Below are positions 51,811-61,585 of a DNA stretch of 64,000 nucleotides, one piece after another. Position 1 is the stretch's first letter; the number at the start of each line of letters is the position of its first letter. The notes under the pieces are model-generated. The model was not told the origin of the DNA and did no database searches. It saw only the letters and a program-made list of their open reading frames with translations. The position numbers and the translations under genes were made by a program. The stretch is from contig NZ_JAUSZD010000002.1 in assembly GCF_030817275.1 (NCBI RefSeq), positions 1,240,001 through 1,304,000 of the forward strand, written 5' to 3'. Origin of the DNA: Paenibacillus sp. V4I7. GTDB taxonomy: Bacteria; Bacillota; Bacilli; Paenibacillales; NBRC-103111.

Positions 51811-52818
51811 ATGAAACGAAAATTAGGAAGATCCGGAATAGAAGTAAGCGCGCTGGGTATAGGCGGTTGGGCAATCGGAGGTCCTTGGCATGATGCACAA
51901 ACAGGTGAGCCATTCGGCTGGGGCGATGTCGATGATCAAGAATCGATTGCCGCGATCCACTGTGCGATTGACAACGGCATTACCTTTATCGACACATCGG
52001 ATAATTATGGTGCAGGACACAGTGAGCGGGTGATCGGCCAGGCATTAAAGGGTCGGCGATCCGAGGTGACCCTTGCCACCAAATTCGGTTTTGTTACGAA
52101 TGAGCAGACCAAGGAGGCTACTGGCCAAAATGCAAGCCGCGCTTACATCAAACAAGCCTGCGAGGCTTCGTTGCGAAGACTTGACACCGACTATATTGAC
52201 TTGTATCAATTCCATCTGGGCGATTATCCGGTACATCTGGCTCAAGAGGTTTTGGAAGTGCTCGAGGAGCTTGTAACCGAGGGCAAAATTCGCTTTTTCG
52301 GCTGGTCTACCGATTTACCGGACCGTGCCCGATTTTTTGCTCAAAGCCCGTATTGTGCAGCCATTCAGCATGATATGAATCTATTTCTTGATAATGCCGA
52401 AATGATACGACTCTGTGAGAAACATCACTTGGCAAGCATCAATCGAGGACCTCTTGCAATGGGTCTGTTGACAGGCAAATACTCCGATGTAGTGACTGTC
52501 GCAGACCCTAAGGATATCCGGCACAGAAACGATTTAGATTGGTTGACTTATTTCAAAGATGGCGTGCCTTCTTCGACGATGATCCGCCAATTGATGAGCA
52601 TCCGAGACATTTTGACCTCGAATGGCCGGACACTCACCCAAGGTGCTCTAGCTTATCTTTGGGCGAGAAGCGAAACGACGCTTCCTATCCCAGGTTTCCG
52701 CAAAGTGAAACAGGTGACAGAGAACGCGAAAGCATTAGAATTCGGTCCGTTAACCCAAACTCAGGTGCAGCAAATCCAACAATTGATGACGGAGCAGTCC
52801 ATTCATTCAAAGCATTGA
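51811..52818 (+). CDS. aldo/keto reductase
   Basis: 335 residues. AKR tetrad: Asp in FIDTSDNYGAGHSE, Tyr in the same segment, Lys in LATKFGF, His in LYQFHLGD; C-terminal NADPH region LPIPGFRKVKQVTENA. Start at ATG 51811 with GAGG; ATG 51799 overlaps the ribosome binding site. YxxxK-type substrate unknown. Under probable MocR control. Confidence 0.93.
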   Translation: MKRKLGRSGIEVSALGIGGWAIGGPWHDAQTGEPFGWGDVDDQESIAAIHCAIDNGITFIDTSDNYGAGHSERVIGQALKGRRSEVTLATKFGFVTNEQTKEATGQNASRAYIKQACEASLRRLDTDYIDLYQFHLGDYPVHLAQEVLEVLEELVTEGKIRFFGWSTDLPDRARFFAQSPYCAAIQHDMNLFLDNAEMIRLCEKHHLASINRGPLAMGLLTGKYSDVVTVADPKDIRHRNDLDWLTYFKDGVPSSTMIRQLMSIRDILTSNGRTLTQGALAYLWARSETTLPIPGFRKVKQVTENAKALEFGPLTQTQVQQIQQLMTEQSIHSKH

Positions 52819-52854
52819 ATATCTCGTTATGCTGAACCACAACAGAACAAGTTG

Positions 52855-52882
52855 AATGGCTGCATTGGCAGCCTTTTTCTGT
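52855..52882 (+). terminator. terminator resembling a repeat hairpin
   Basis: GGCTGC-AT-TGGCAGCC followed by TTTTT. It resembles the central stem of the CTAACG repeat and follows GTTGAATGGC, so it may be a worn copy. Confidence 0.6.
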
Positions 52883-52910
52883 GCGAAATGGTTGGTTCTG
52901 CGCATTTACT

Positions 52911-53339
52911 TTAATAACTTCGAGAGTTGATCTCGTTCGCGGCTGTTACCTGTGTAAACACATTTTCTGGCGTAACAATTCGTTTAGGCAGTGTGCTTCC
53001 TTTCAATACTTCCTTAACAGCTTGTATGAGATTAGGACCCAACAGAGGGTTGCATTCAACAACGAAATTGATTTTCCCCTCATTCATTTTCTCGAGTGCT
53101 TTACGCGTCCCATCGACCGTAACTACAACGATATCTTTTCCTGGAATTAAGCCATACTCTTCTATCGCTTCAAGTGCGCTTAGAGTCATATCATCGTTGT
53201 GTGAATATAGAACCCGAATTTCCCTTCCACTTTCTTGTAGAAACTTTTTCATCACTTCTTTTACCTTTGCAAAAGTAAAATCAGCATTAGCGCTATCTAA
53301 AAATCGAAAATTTTTGCGCATCAATATAACATCACGCAA
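52911..53339 (-). pseudogene. sugar ABC transporter substrate-binding protein (YtfQ-like), C-terminal part
   Basis: 142 residues with the galactofuranose-binding pattern: ADFTFAKVKEVMKKFL, VLYSHNDDMTLSALEAIEEY, GLIPGKDIVVVTVDG, VVECNPLLGPNLIQAV. Signal peptide and first ~170 residues are absent. Confidence 0.8.
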
Positions 53340-53458
53340 ACCCTATGGAAGGTGTTGACCTTTCCGTACCTCTTAACTCCACAGCCAGTGGACTCACCTG
53401 TTTTTGGAAATTTATCTAATAAATATTTCCCGGTTTTACGGGTGGCACGAATACAAAT

Positions 53459-53774
53459 TTGGGGGCAAGCTCTAATATCGGGCATAAGGTAGTCGATGAG
53501 GGACAGAACCAAATGCCAAAAGAAATGCCCAACAATTTTGATTTCATGGTTCGTTTCGGTTATGGAGAGGTTACTAAAAATGAAATAAATACCTATCAAG
53601 ATACGGTTACAAAAGATTTGATAATCAACGGGAATGCAATTGCAAACATTACTTTTACCATGGAAGAAATGCGTAGTATTTATGAGAAGATGAGAGAGAT
53701 AAATATCATGGGGACAAAAGAGTTAGTACACACCAATATGAATTGTTTTAAAACACCTTATAGTATGAAGACAT
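53459..53774 (+). pseudogene. fragment of unrecognised extracellular protein
   Basis: Text NFDFMVRFGYGEVTKNEINT, YQDTVTKDLIINGNAIANIT, FTMEEMRSIYEKMREINIMG resembles short lipoproteins but has no signal peptide and is fused into the methyltransferase relic. Confidence 0.45.
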
Positions 53775-54347
53775 TCCATCGAACTGGCAAAGCGTGGCTA
53801 CAAGGTCACTGGAGTCGATATATCATCAGGAATGCTTTTGGAAGCTAAAAAAATGGCAAGTGAAGCGAATGTAAATGTCGAATGGATTCATTGTGATGCG
53901 GTAAAATACTCACCAACAAAGTCGTTTGACGCTGTTATCTGTCTTTGCGAAGGGGCTTTTGGTTTAGTTGGTAGAGATGAGGAGCCAGTTGAACATGATT
54001 TGGCAAATAAAAATATCTCTGACGCACTGGAGCCAACGGGTCACTTTGTACTTACAACCTTGAATGCATATTCTAAAATTCGCAAACTTACTCAGGAGAA
54101 CGTTGATTCCGGCAGATTTAATCCTATAACCATGGTTGAGCATTATATGGATGAATGGGATTTGCCCGAAGGGAGAAAACAGGTTGAGGTTAAGGAACGT
54201 AGATACCTCCCTTTTGAATTGAAACAGATGTTTTCTCAGGTAGGTCTGAAGGTTGAGAACATTTGGGGCGGCACGGCAGGTAATTGGAAGCGTCAAAACA
54301 TTAGTTTAGATGAAATTGAAATTATGGTTGTAGCTACAAAAGGATAA
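53775..54347 (+). pseudogene. class I methyltransferase lacking SAM motif I
   Basis: About 190 residues from HSIELAKRGYKVTGVDISSG onward, through FDAVICLCEGAFGLV and HFVLTTLNAYSKIR, ending GGTAGNWKRQNISLDEIEIM. In intact relatives the GCGTG loop precedes HSIELAKRGY; it has been lost at the junction near 53775. Frame 53832 lacks a good start. Confidence 0.75.
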
Positions 54348-54355
54348 AGGAAACG

Positions 54356-54386
54356 GGGATTGCTGTATTTAAGGCAATCCCTATTA
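54356..54386 (+). terminator. terminator
   Basis: Perfect 8-bp stem GGGATTGC/GCAATCCC, 10-base loop. Confidence 0.6.
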
Positions 54387-54400
54387 TTGTTGTTTATTGC

Positions 54401-54470
54401 GCTAACGCAGAATGACAGCTTCATAACAAGATCTATCAGGCTGCCGGTGATAAATTCGGTTTAGGGTAGG
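54401..54470 (+). repeat. CTAACG repeat (left part)
   Basis: 5' unit GCTAACGCAGAATGACAGCT, then GGCTGCCGGTGATAAATTCG; the 3' unit is replaced by unrelated DNA. Confidence 0.8.
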
Positions 54471-54722
54471 CCCACTTCTTGAAAGTTGGCAATCAGGTTT
54501 AGCTGCGATGAACATGACCCAGACGTTCGTCACGCTGCTATCGATGGTGATGTTTTCGTATAATCCTTTTTTACCATGTTAGCTCATATCAAGTGTTGTA
54601 TTGTTAAGTTATGAATAGGAGGGGAGGAGAGTTAAACACTGTTTTGATAACGGAAAGCAATTAGTAAAATAATAAACAAAGGGCTATCCAGCGGATGGCT
54701 GCCTTTAAGAAAGGGAGTATCT

Positions 54723-55163
54723 GTGCAAATAGAATCGCTTATATATAGCGATAAGTTGTGGCAAGTCGTTGCTGAGTATGCGCAAGAATGTTCATGGAGA
54801 GCAGGAGCCACTTTAGCGAAACAAATGAAAGAATGCGATTTTTCAGACTGGGAAAGAGTTTTTGCCGCACTTGATGGTGATCACATTGCTGGTTATTGCA
54901 CTTTAGCAAAAACCGACTGCATACCTGATATTGCCTATTCACCTTATATCGGATTCGTGTTTGTGGGAGAGCAGTACAGAGGCAATCGATTAAGCGAAAA
55001 GTTGATTTTATCTGCCTTGGCATACGCGAAGGGACTGGGTTTTGATAAAGTATACCTTATCAGTGACCATATTAATTTGTACGAAAAATATGGCTTCATG
55101 AAGGCAGATGAGAAAGAAGCACCTTGGGGAGCAATGGAGACCATTTTTATGCACCTGACGTAA
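54723..55163 (+). CDS. GNAT-family acetyltransferase
   Basis: 146 residues, GTG start with AAAGGGAG upstream. Acetyl-CoA binding region VFVGEQYRGNRLSEKLILSA (V..Q.RG...S..L), then LYEKYGFMKADE. Probably acetylates a small molecule or protein N-terminus. Lone gene between repeats. Confidence 0.88.
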   Translation: MQIESLIYSDKLWQVVAEYAQECSWRAGATLAKQMKECDFSDWERVFAALDGDHIAGYCTLAKTDCIPDIAYSPYIGFVFVGEQYRGNRLSEKLILSALAYAKGLGFDKVYLISDHINLYEKYGFMKADEKEAPWGAMETIFMHLT

Positions 55164-55241
55164 CGTGCTGCACCCTAACAAAGGGCAGTTCAGCAAAGGA
55201 TAGCCCTAAAACTAGCGTGTGGAACCGTAAACCAGGGCATT

Positions 55242-55325
55242 TAGCTAACGCAGAACGGTAGTGGAGGAGCTTGAAGCGATGCAGCTCCTCCTCTTTCATT
55301 AAAGTAACGAGCTGGAAAGTTTAAC
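55242..55325 (+). repeat. CTAACG repeat with GGAGCT-type hairpin (full)
   Basis: 5' unit AGCTAACGCAGAACGGTAGT, perfect 9-bp stem GGAGGAGCT/AGCTCCTCC, 3' unit GTAACGAGCTGGAAAGTT. Confidence 0.88.
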
Positions 55326-55432
55326 AATAGTTATTCTTTACCAATCTAATCCTAATTAATTTGCTATCATGTTAGATAGTTAGGCAATTATTTGGGTTCA
55401 TCTTAATACTTGGGAGGTAAACACGTCACGTT

Positions 55433-55942
55433 ATGAGTATACCCATTCGAATCCGTCCGATGACACAGAATGACATTGATTTGATATATAAGGGGTTGTC
55501 TGGTCATGACATAAGCAAACCTCGTGATTATGTTAAGAGATGCTGGGAAGAGAACCAAAGTATAGAAAGAGTCACACTCTTAGCGTTTTATGAGAGTGAG
55601 TTTGTAGGATGGGGACATGTTGTATATAAATCTAAATATCCTTATTTTGTTGAAAACGGCATACCTGAAATTCAAAACTTTGACGTCATCCCGCCATTTA
55701 GGAAACGTGGTATAGGAAGTATATTGATTAAGGCTCTTGAAGAAAATGCTTTGGCTAAGTCGAATACTATTGGGATTGGATTTGGGCTATATGCTGACTA
55801 TGGAACTGCACAAAGGCTTTACATAAAGCGTGGTTTCATCCCCGATGGTAGAGGAATAATATACAATAACATGCCTGTCGAACCTGGAAGTCAAGTTCGT
55901 GTAGATGATGATTTGGTCTTGTTTCTGACAAAATCTAAATGA
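55433..55942 (+). CDS. GNAT-family acetyltransferase
   Basis: 169 residues. Begins IPIRIRPMTQNDIDLIYKGL; acetyl-CoA loop FDVIPPFRKRGIGSILIKAL (R.RGIG), then LYADYGTAQRLYIKRGFIPD. GGGAGGTAAACA lies 13 bp before the ATG. Lone gene between repeat copies; substrate unknown. Confidence 0.9.
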   Translation: MSIPIRIRPMTQNDIDLIYKGLSGHDISKPRDYVKRCWEENQSIERVTLLAFYESEFVGWGHVVYKSKYPYFVENGIPEIQNFDVIPPFRKRGIGSILIKALEENALAKSNTIGIGFGLYADYGTAQRLYIKRGFIPDGRGIIYNNMPVEPGSQVRVDDDLVLFLTKSK

Positions 55943-56001
55943 AAATAAGGAGTCTTCATATGGTTTTTCGTGTACTCTGAGTAGCATGTTTGTACTTGAC
56001 C

Positions 56002-56085
56002 GTTAAACTAACGGATACGTTAGTTGAATCGACGCGACGGCAGCCAGCAAAACCGTTCGGCTGCTTTACTGGCAGGATTGTTGAG
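56002..56085 (+). repeat. CTAACG repeat (full)
   Basis: 5' unit has a perfect AACTAACG/CGTTAGTT stem with GATA loop; centre CGGCAGCCAGC..GTTCGGCTGC; 3' unit TACTGGCAGGATTGTTGAGT. Confidence 0.85.
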
Positions 56086-56163
56086 TAAAATAGATCTCTA
56101 CCGATACTTGAAATTAATTAGATGATACAATCAATATTAATATTGATTCAGGTGGTGCAGGGT

Positions 56164-57036
56164 ATGAAAGATGAGATCTATTTATATAATCTCGCACGTT
56201 GGGAAGCGTTGGCTAAAGCAAATGCTTTGTTCACGCGTCCAAAGCTTGATCTTGATAAAGAGACAGCTCGTGATTATTTGGGATTGGATCGGCTAGGAGT
56301 TAAAGGGGATTTATCCGGAAAGACTGTTCTTTGTTTGGCAAGTGGTGGAGGACAGCAGTCAGTTGCATTTGCTTTGCTAGGCGCCTTTGTCTCGGTCTTT
56401 GACATTTCCCCATCCCAATTAGAACGTGATAAGGCTGCAGCAGAACATTATGGGGTTGCCATTAGTTTATTTCAAGGTGACATGCGGGATTTATCTTGTT
56501 TCGACAGTGATTCATTTGATATAGTTTGGCATCCGTATTCCCTTACATTTGTTCCAGACTCAAGAGTGGTATTTCATGAAGTATCTCGTATTCTCAAAGC
56601 GGGTGGGCTATATCATCTAATGTGTGCTAATCCTTTCTTCTCAGGGTTAACTCACAATGACTGGAATGGGGATGGATACACATTAAAACATCCCTATGAA
56701 GAAGAAACTGTGACATCTTATCCAGATCAAGAGTGGGTGTATGATCAGTCCAAGTCCCCTATTAAAATACAAGAGCCGAGAGAATACAGGCAATCATTAA
56801 GCAGAATTATGAATGGATTAATTAATGAAGGGTTTCTTCTTGCTTACTTCTCTGAAATTAAAAGTAATGATCCTGAGTCATTGCCTGGCAGTTGGGGACA
56901 TTTTGCAGATATAGCACCACCTTGGATTGAATACATCTGGTACTACTATCCAAATATTATAAATCGGATGCCCGGATCTCATAAAAACACGGACGCGACG
57001 ATTCGCACAGTCCAACTGCCGCTAAAGTTTGCCTAA
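56164..57036 (+). CDS. class I SAM-dependent methyltransferase
   Basis: 290 residues from ATG 56164 (AGGTGGTGCAGGG upstream). SAM loop VLCLASGGGQQSVAFALLGA, acidic VSVFDISPSQLERD, then LSCFDSDSFDIVWHPYSL and VSRILKAGGLYHLM. Resembles the UbiE/COQ5-like group with C-terminal YYYPNIINRMPGSH. Function unknown. Confidence 0.88.
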   Translation: MKDEIYLYNLARWEALAKANALFTRPKLDLDKETARDYLGLDRLGVKGDLSGKTVLCLASGGGQQSVAFALLGAFVSVFDISPSQLERDKAAAEHYGVAISLFQGDMRDLSCFDSDSFDIVWHPYSLTFVPDSRVVFHEVSRILKAGGLYHLMCANPFFSGLTHNDWNGDGYTLKHPYEEETVTSYPDQEWVYDQSKSPIKIQEPREYRQSLSRIMNGLINEGFLLAYFSEIKSNDPESLPGSWGHFADIAPPWIEYIWYYYPNIINRMPGSHKNTDATIRTVQLPLKFA

Positions 57037-57159
57037 AATGGGTAATCAAAATGGGGAATCGACCTAATGCGGAACCATCAACTTGATCGTATATTGATAT
57101 TACCCAGCGCACGCAATCTGCATACTCATTCATTCGTTACCCCCTCATTTAAAATAAAC

Positions 57160-57203
57160 AAAAACGGCCCGTGTTCGCATGAATTTTGCGATAGGCCGTT
57201 TTT
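57160..57203. terminator. bidirectional terminator
   Basis: Perfect 10-bp stem AAAAACGGCC/GGCCGTTTTT between the convergent methyltransferase and YjcZ genes. Confidence 0.85.
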
Positions 57204-57284
57204 GTTTTTCTTGATCCAAATATGAAGAAAAGGCATTGAGAGGTTTGACCACTCGTTGCCTTTTCTCTTGATGGATTAAGAAAT

Positions 57285-57392
57285 TTAAATTGCAAAAGCT
57301 GATGTGATGATTACCAAAAGAATAAAAAGAACCAAGACAAATGCTACGTTACGACCCATACCATAACCTTCTGCTGCTACACCATATCCCAT
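57285..57392 (-). CDS. YjcZ-family sporulation membrane peptide
   Basis: 35 residues: glycine/tyrosine-rich start MGYGVAAEGYGMG then one helix VAFVLVLFILLVIITSA. Matches the tiny YjcZ/YhcZ sporulation peptides, which Bacillales carry in several copies. GAGGGG lies 12 bp before the ATG. Confidence 0.8.
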   Translation of the reverse strand: MGYGVAAEGYGMGRNVAFVLVLFILLVIITSAFAI

Positions 57393-57520
57393 GTTTTACT
57401 CATTCCCCTCAGGTGATTTTTCACTACGGTATAAATATATGTTCGGTACATAGTGCTTGCTTGTACGTATGCCATTGGGGGGCAACCGCCGAGTCGAGGT
57501 GCGGGATCGGGCTAAGCGGC

Positions 57521-57546
57521 ATTGCACTAACGGGCAGTTTAACTAC
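57521..57546 (+). repeat. CTAACG repeat, solo 3' unit
   Basis: GCACTAACGGGCAGTTTAAC; the preceding CGGGCTAAGCGG may be residual stem. Confidence 0.65.
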
Positions 57547-57687
57547 ATAAGGATTCCCGGACTTTTCAATTCTGGTATGTGGAATATTATGTTAAAATTT
57601 ATGAGTGTGAGTACATTTCAGATAATGAACCCACAGGTGGTGGATGAATCAATCTCTTCATAATTTAATTTATGGGGCAAAAGAGGG

Positions 57688-58155
57688 ATGAATGTGGCTT
57701 TTAAATTTCTGGGTTTTGACTTCATAAGTGGTGAAGAAATAGATTTGGTTATTGAAAAGAGAGTTCCAGCAGATGAAGAAAAGGGTTTCGTCCCTGCTTA
57801 TAAATACAATATTGTCTTAAACGGCTCATCGGAAGAGGCGGGAAAGATTGTTGTTCGAATTGGCAATAATGAAAAACTTTATTTTGGTGGACACATCGGC
57901 TACTCAGTAATCGAAAGATTTAGAGGTAATCATTATGCAGCAAAGGCTTGTAATCTAATTAAGCAAGTAGCAGTAGCACATGGTATGGAAAAAATAATCA
58001 TTACTTGTAATCCAGACAATGAACCATCAAGAAAAACATGTGTATATATTGGTGCAAAACTTATTGAAATAGTTGACCTACCTCCACATAATGACATGTA
58101 TCAAGAAGGTGAACGTCAAAAATGTATATATGAATGGGTATTAATAACTGCCTAG
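57688..58155 (+). CDS. GNAT-family acetyltransferase
   Basis: 155 residues. GHIGYSVIERFRGNHYAAKA is the acetyl-CoA binding loop region, followed by IITCNPDNEPSRKTCVYIGA KLIE. AGAGGG directly before the ATG. Third GNAT in 4 kb; single gene between repeat units. Confidence 0.85.
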   Translation: MNVAFKFLGFDFISGEEIDLVIEKRVPADEEKGFVPAYKYNIVLNGSSEEAGKIVVRIGNNEKLYFGGHIGYSVIERFRGNHYAAKACNLIKQVAVAHGMEKIIITCNPDNEPSRKTCVYIGAKLIEIVDLPPHNDMYQEGERQKCIYEWVLITA

Positions 58156-58211
58156 AGGAGCTGGATATTCATTTTCTCTTTATCATTATTTAGTTTCACC
58201 AAGGTCTGGTC

Positions 58212-58310
58212 GTTCAGCTAACGTAAGAAGGATAGCTTCATAACTAGATCTAGCAGGCTACCGATAATAAATTCGGTGGCCTATTCCGCTACCGGGCAGT
58301 ATAACGCAAC
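58212..58310 (+). repeat. CTAACG repeat (full)
   Basis: 5' unit TTCAGCTAACGTAAGAAGGA then TAGCTTCA; stem GGCTACCGA..TCGGTGGCC; 3' unit GCTACCGGGCAGTATAAC. Confidence 0.85.
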
Positions 58311-58709
58311 AATTCCTAATAACGGCACTTGAAAATTCCCCATAAACAGCAGACACTCTTCCTCAAGGGGGAGAGAGATAATGATCAAGAATAGGGAGTA
58401 TTTCGTGATCCAACATGGGGTAGTACCAGCGAAGCTGTCACCAAGTGCCAACCTCCATCTGATAATCGACCGTGACCGTGAGGATCGGCGTTTGCGTCTC
58501 ATGGCGCTCGCAATGGCCGCACATGCTCCACGAGCTTGAGTTATGGCGACACCACTGCAATTTTACGACGGATTTCCATGGTCATCTCATGCAGCGGACC
58601 CCCGCAGTATTTAGGGTGCTGAACAGATATGGTATATGATACAATTATAGAATCAGACTTCAAAATACATCAAGTTATGCGACTTAATCGCAGCAAGGAG
58701 GGCTTTATT
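58311..58709. other. intergenic stretch with decayed minus-strand text
   Basis: Minus-strand text WSMCGHCERHETQTPILTVT hints at a zinc-knuckle protein fragment, but stops interrupt it. No gene called. Confidence 0.3.
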
Positions 58710-60524
58710 TTGTCAGTACATAATTACAACTATTTAGGTTATCTTTTGGTGCATTTTATCGGGGAACAGACTGACGGCGAGCAGGTCTATTTCTCCTACA
58801 GTGAGGACGGCCTGCATTGGAAAGACCTGAACGCGGGCTTGCCGGTTCTGCGTTCCGAACTGGGGGAAAAGGGCGTGAGGGATCCGTTTTTAGTGCGCTC
58901 GCCCAAGGAGGACAAGTTTTATCTGATTGCCACGGATCTCCGCATTGCAAACGGAAAGGGCTGGTCCGCTGCGGCGACTGAAGGAAGCCGCGACATTATC
59001 ATTTGGGAATCCGCCGACCTGGTGCATTGGTCTTCACCATGGGCAGTCACGCTTGGCGTACCGGGTGCCGGCTGCGTCTGGGCGCCGGAGGCTATTTATG
59101 ACGAAGCCTCGGACGATTTCTTGGTGTTTTGGGCCTCCGCGACGCAGGGACCGCATGAAAAAGAGCGGAAACAAAAAATCTATAGTGCTCGCACCAAGGA
59201 TTTTCGCAGCTTTACAGTCTCTGAAAAGTATATTGAACGGGAGAACCATATCATTGACACAACAATAATTGCCCACAATGGTGCCTATTACCGTTTTTCC
59301 AAGGATGAAACGACGAAGAATATCCGGGTCGAAAAAGGCACATCACTGGATAAAGACTCATTCACCAGTCTGAACGCTCCGGTTTTGGAAGAATTGTTAG
59401 GAGTGGAAGGCCCGCAAATTTATAAGCTAGGCGACCGCAAGGAGTGGTGCCTTATTGTGGATCGCTTTGCGGAAGGAAAGGGTTACCTTCCCCTACTGAC
59501 CTCCGACCTTGAAAGCGGTGAATTCCGGGTTCTGCCGGAAGGGTCGTTCGATTTGGGGAAAACCAAGAAACGCCATGGCGGTGTCCTCCCGATTACCGAT
59601 GATGAATGCAACCGCCTTCTGGCGGCGTTCGGCGATGGGCATCAGGTGCTGCCCGGACAATTCGCCGACCCAGATCTTGCGAAGTTCGGCGACCGTTATT
59701 ACCTATATCCCACAACCGATGGCTTCACGGGCTGGTCGGGCACGCAATTTCATGCGTTTTCTTCCGCTGACATGCGTATTTGGAAAGACGAAGGCGTGAT
59801 TCTAGATCTTGCGACGGAAGACGTAACCTGGGCTGTCGGCAGCGCATGGGCTCCGGCCATTTCCAGCAAAAACGGTAAATATTACTTCTATTTCTGTGGC
59901 AAAATGGAAAGCGAAGTGAGCGCAATAGGTGTTGCGGTTGCCGAAACTCCGGCAGGGCCGTTTCGTGCGCAACCGGAGCCGCTTATTACCATGGAACAGA
60001 TGAAGCGTCTGGGAATCGCCATGGGCCAGGCCATTGACCCATCCGTCTTTATTGAGGATGACGGTACGGCTTACCTGCTGTTTGGAAATGCACACCCTGC
60101 AATCGTACAGCTCGGCGAAGATATGGTATCCGTAATTGAGCATACGATGAAGAATCTTGTCGGCTTGCACGACTTCCGGGAGGCGGTCACCGTTCTCAAG
60201 CGAGGCGGGGAATATCACTTCACGTGGTCTTGCGACGACACTGGCAGCGAGGATTACCACGTGAACTATGGCACGGCAGAGCATCTTTACGGGCCGGTAA
60301 CTTACCGCTACCCGGTTCTTGTCAAAAATAAGGAAAAGGATATGCTTGGCACCGCTCATCATTCTATTCTCCAGGAGCCGGGCGCCGATAAGTATTGGAT
60401 TGCGTATCACCGGTTTGTCACGCCGCTGACCCGGTTTACACAAGGAAAAGGCTATCATCGCGAAGTCTGCATAGACCCGCTAACCTTCGGCGAAGATGGG
60501 CTGATGCAGCAGGTGCAGCTGTAG
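58710..60524 (+). CDS. tandem-domain GH43-like glycosidase
   Basis: 604 residues from TTG 58710 (AAGGAGG 8 bp upstream). No signal peptide, so cytoplasmic. Two five-bladed GH43-type modules: the first has VRDPFLVRSPKEDKFYLIAT, GCVWAPEAIYDEASDDFLVF; the second QFADPDLAKFGDRYYLYPTT (general base Asp), VGSAWAPAISSKNGKYYFYF and IDPSVFIEDDGTAYLLFG (pKa Asp), FREAVTVLKRGGEYHFTWS (Glu in the acid position). Probably cuts arabinose or xylose side chains of oligosaccharides. Confidence 0.88.
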   Translation: MSVHNYNYLGYLLVHFIGEQTDGEQVYFSYSEDGLHWKDLNAGLPVLRSELGEKGVRDPFLVRSPKEDKFYLIATDLRIANGKGWSAAATEGSRDIIIWESADLVHWSSPWAVTLGVPGAGCVWAPEAIYDEASDDFLVFWASATQGPHEKERKQKIYSARTKDFRSFTVSEKYIERENHIIDTTIIAHNGAYYRFSKDETTKNIRVEKGTSLDKDSFTSLNAPVLEELLGVEGPQIYKLGDRKEWCLIVDRFAEGKGYLPLLTSDLESGEFRVLPEGSFDLGKTKKRHGGVLPITDDECNRLLAAFGDGHQVLPGQFADPDLAKFGDRYYLYPTTDGFTGWSGTQFHAFSSADMRIWKDEGVILDLATEDVTWAVGSAWAPAISSKNGKYYFYFCGKMESEVSAIGVAVAETPAGPFRAQPEPLITMEQMKRLGIAMGQAIDPSVFIEDDGTAYLLFGNAHPAIVQLGEDMVSVIEHTMKNLVGLHDFREAVTVLKRGGEYHFTWSCDDTGSEDYHVNYGTAEHLYGPVTYRYPVLVKNKEKDMLGTAHHSILQEPGADKYWIAYHRFVTPLTRFTQGKGYHREVCIDPLTFGEDGLMQQVQL

Positions 60525-60783
60525 AGGATGTTGCACAAACGGGGCGGCGAAACGCCTCCCCCGCATATAAAACTAAAACACATTATATGTAACCTGATTA
60601 ATCTTATGAATATTTCGTGGTGCGGGTTTGTGGTGAATTAAGTTGGGGGTATGGATCGAGATGACTTTATTTTTGGTGCGTAGGGAGTACTCCAATATAT
60701 AAATTTCTTCAAAAGGGACGTTACCCTGTCACCTTTTCGATAATTGCTATAAAACGAATGAATTAAAAGCTGCAGCAAAAGAT

Positions 60784-60824
60784 AAATCCCCGCTGATCGG
60801 TTTGATCAGTAGGGATTTATTTTC
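60784..60824 (+). terminator. stem-loop terminator
   Basis: AAATCCC..CTGATC/GATCAG..GGGATTT hairpin followed by TATTTTC, 260 bp after the GH43 stop. Confidence 0.65.
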
Positions 60825-61112
60825 TATTACTTCAGGAATCATTGAACTACTCTGAAAGTAACGATCAATATGCGAATTTTTCAGTATTCCGTGGTGCACC
60901 GTGAGGGGCATGGATGGCTAATACTGGGAGTAACTCTCGGTATTTTTCAAACTTAGTTGGAATCATGGGAATTTTTTTCTCCTTTAATCGGCGGTTAGTT
61001 GGGGCCCCATTTTGAATAAGGTCTTTGCAAATTTGGAGACTCCTTCATATCGATATTGAAATGCCAAAACCTCTCGGGCGGTGGCTTTTTTTGCGCGATT
61101 ATGCTCAAAAAT
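60825..61112. other. intergenic stretch, nothing recognised
   Basis: Together with 60525-60783 this is ~590 bp without gene. AT-rich, several short dyads, no coding text seen. Confidence 0.4.
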
Positions 61113-61345
61113 GATTGAACTAACGGAAACGTTAGTACAATCACAGGCCGAAACAGCAGCTGCAGTCTAAGACTTTAATTTTCACGTCTTATTCGGCTGC
61201 TGTTTCTTTTATTGAACCAGTCTAAAACTTATTTTGCGAAGGCTGCCGAATTTATACTGGAAAAATCACGTTATATAAATAACTCCAGTCTAAAACATTA
61301 TTTTCATTAGACATTGTTTATTTAACTAACGCAGAAATATAGTTG
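61113..61345 (+). repeat. two CTAACG units enclosing a third array-like region
   Basis: Unit 61113-61136 (GAACTAACGGAAACGTTAGT, GAAA loop), stem GAAACAGCAGC/GCTGCTGTTTC (61150-61206), three direct copies of CAGTCTAAAACTTATTTT (about 61162, 61218, 61284), then unit 61321-61345 (AACTAACGCAGAAATATAGT). Confidence 0.75.
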
Positions 61346-61585
61346 AGTTAGCAGAGTTTACGTGGAACTGCAGAAAAATAATTTTAATTGTGTAAGGAAC
61401 TAATGAGCACATGATACAAGAACTGGGGCTTTTTTCACTTTCAGTCGCTCTCCCATGTTCATCCGTATTCATTTTGTTCCATTCAGTTATATACAGGAAA
61501 ACGGTTGTTTGCCACGCATATTTGTCCAAACCTTTCTTATGAATCTATCATAGAATATATCATTCCAAAAGAAAGGGTGATAGAT

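Noticed and set aside
59802-60458. 218-codon minus-strand ORF
   Set aside because: Antisense shadow of the GH43-like gene; no ribosome binding site.
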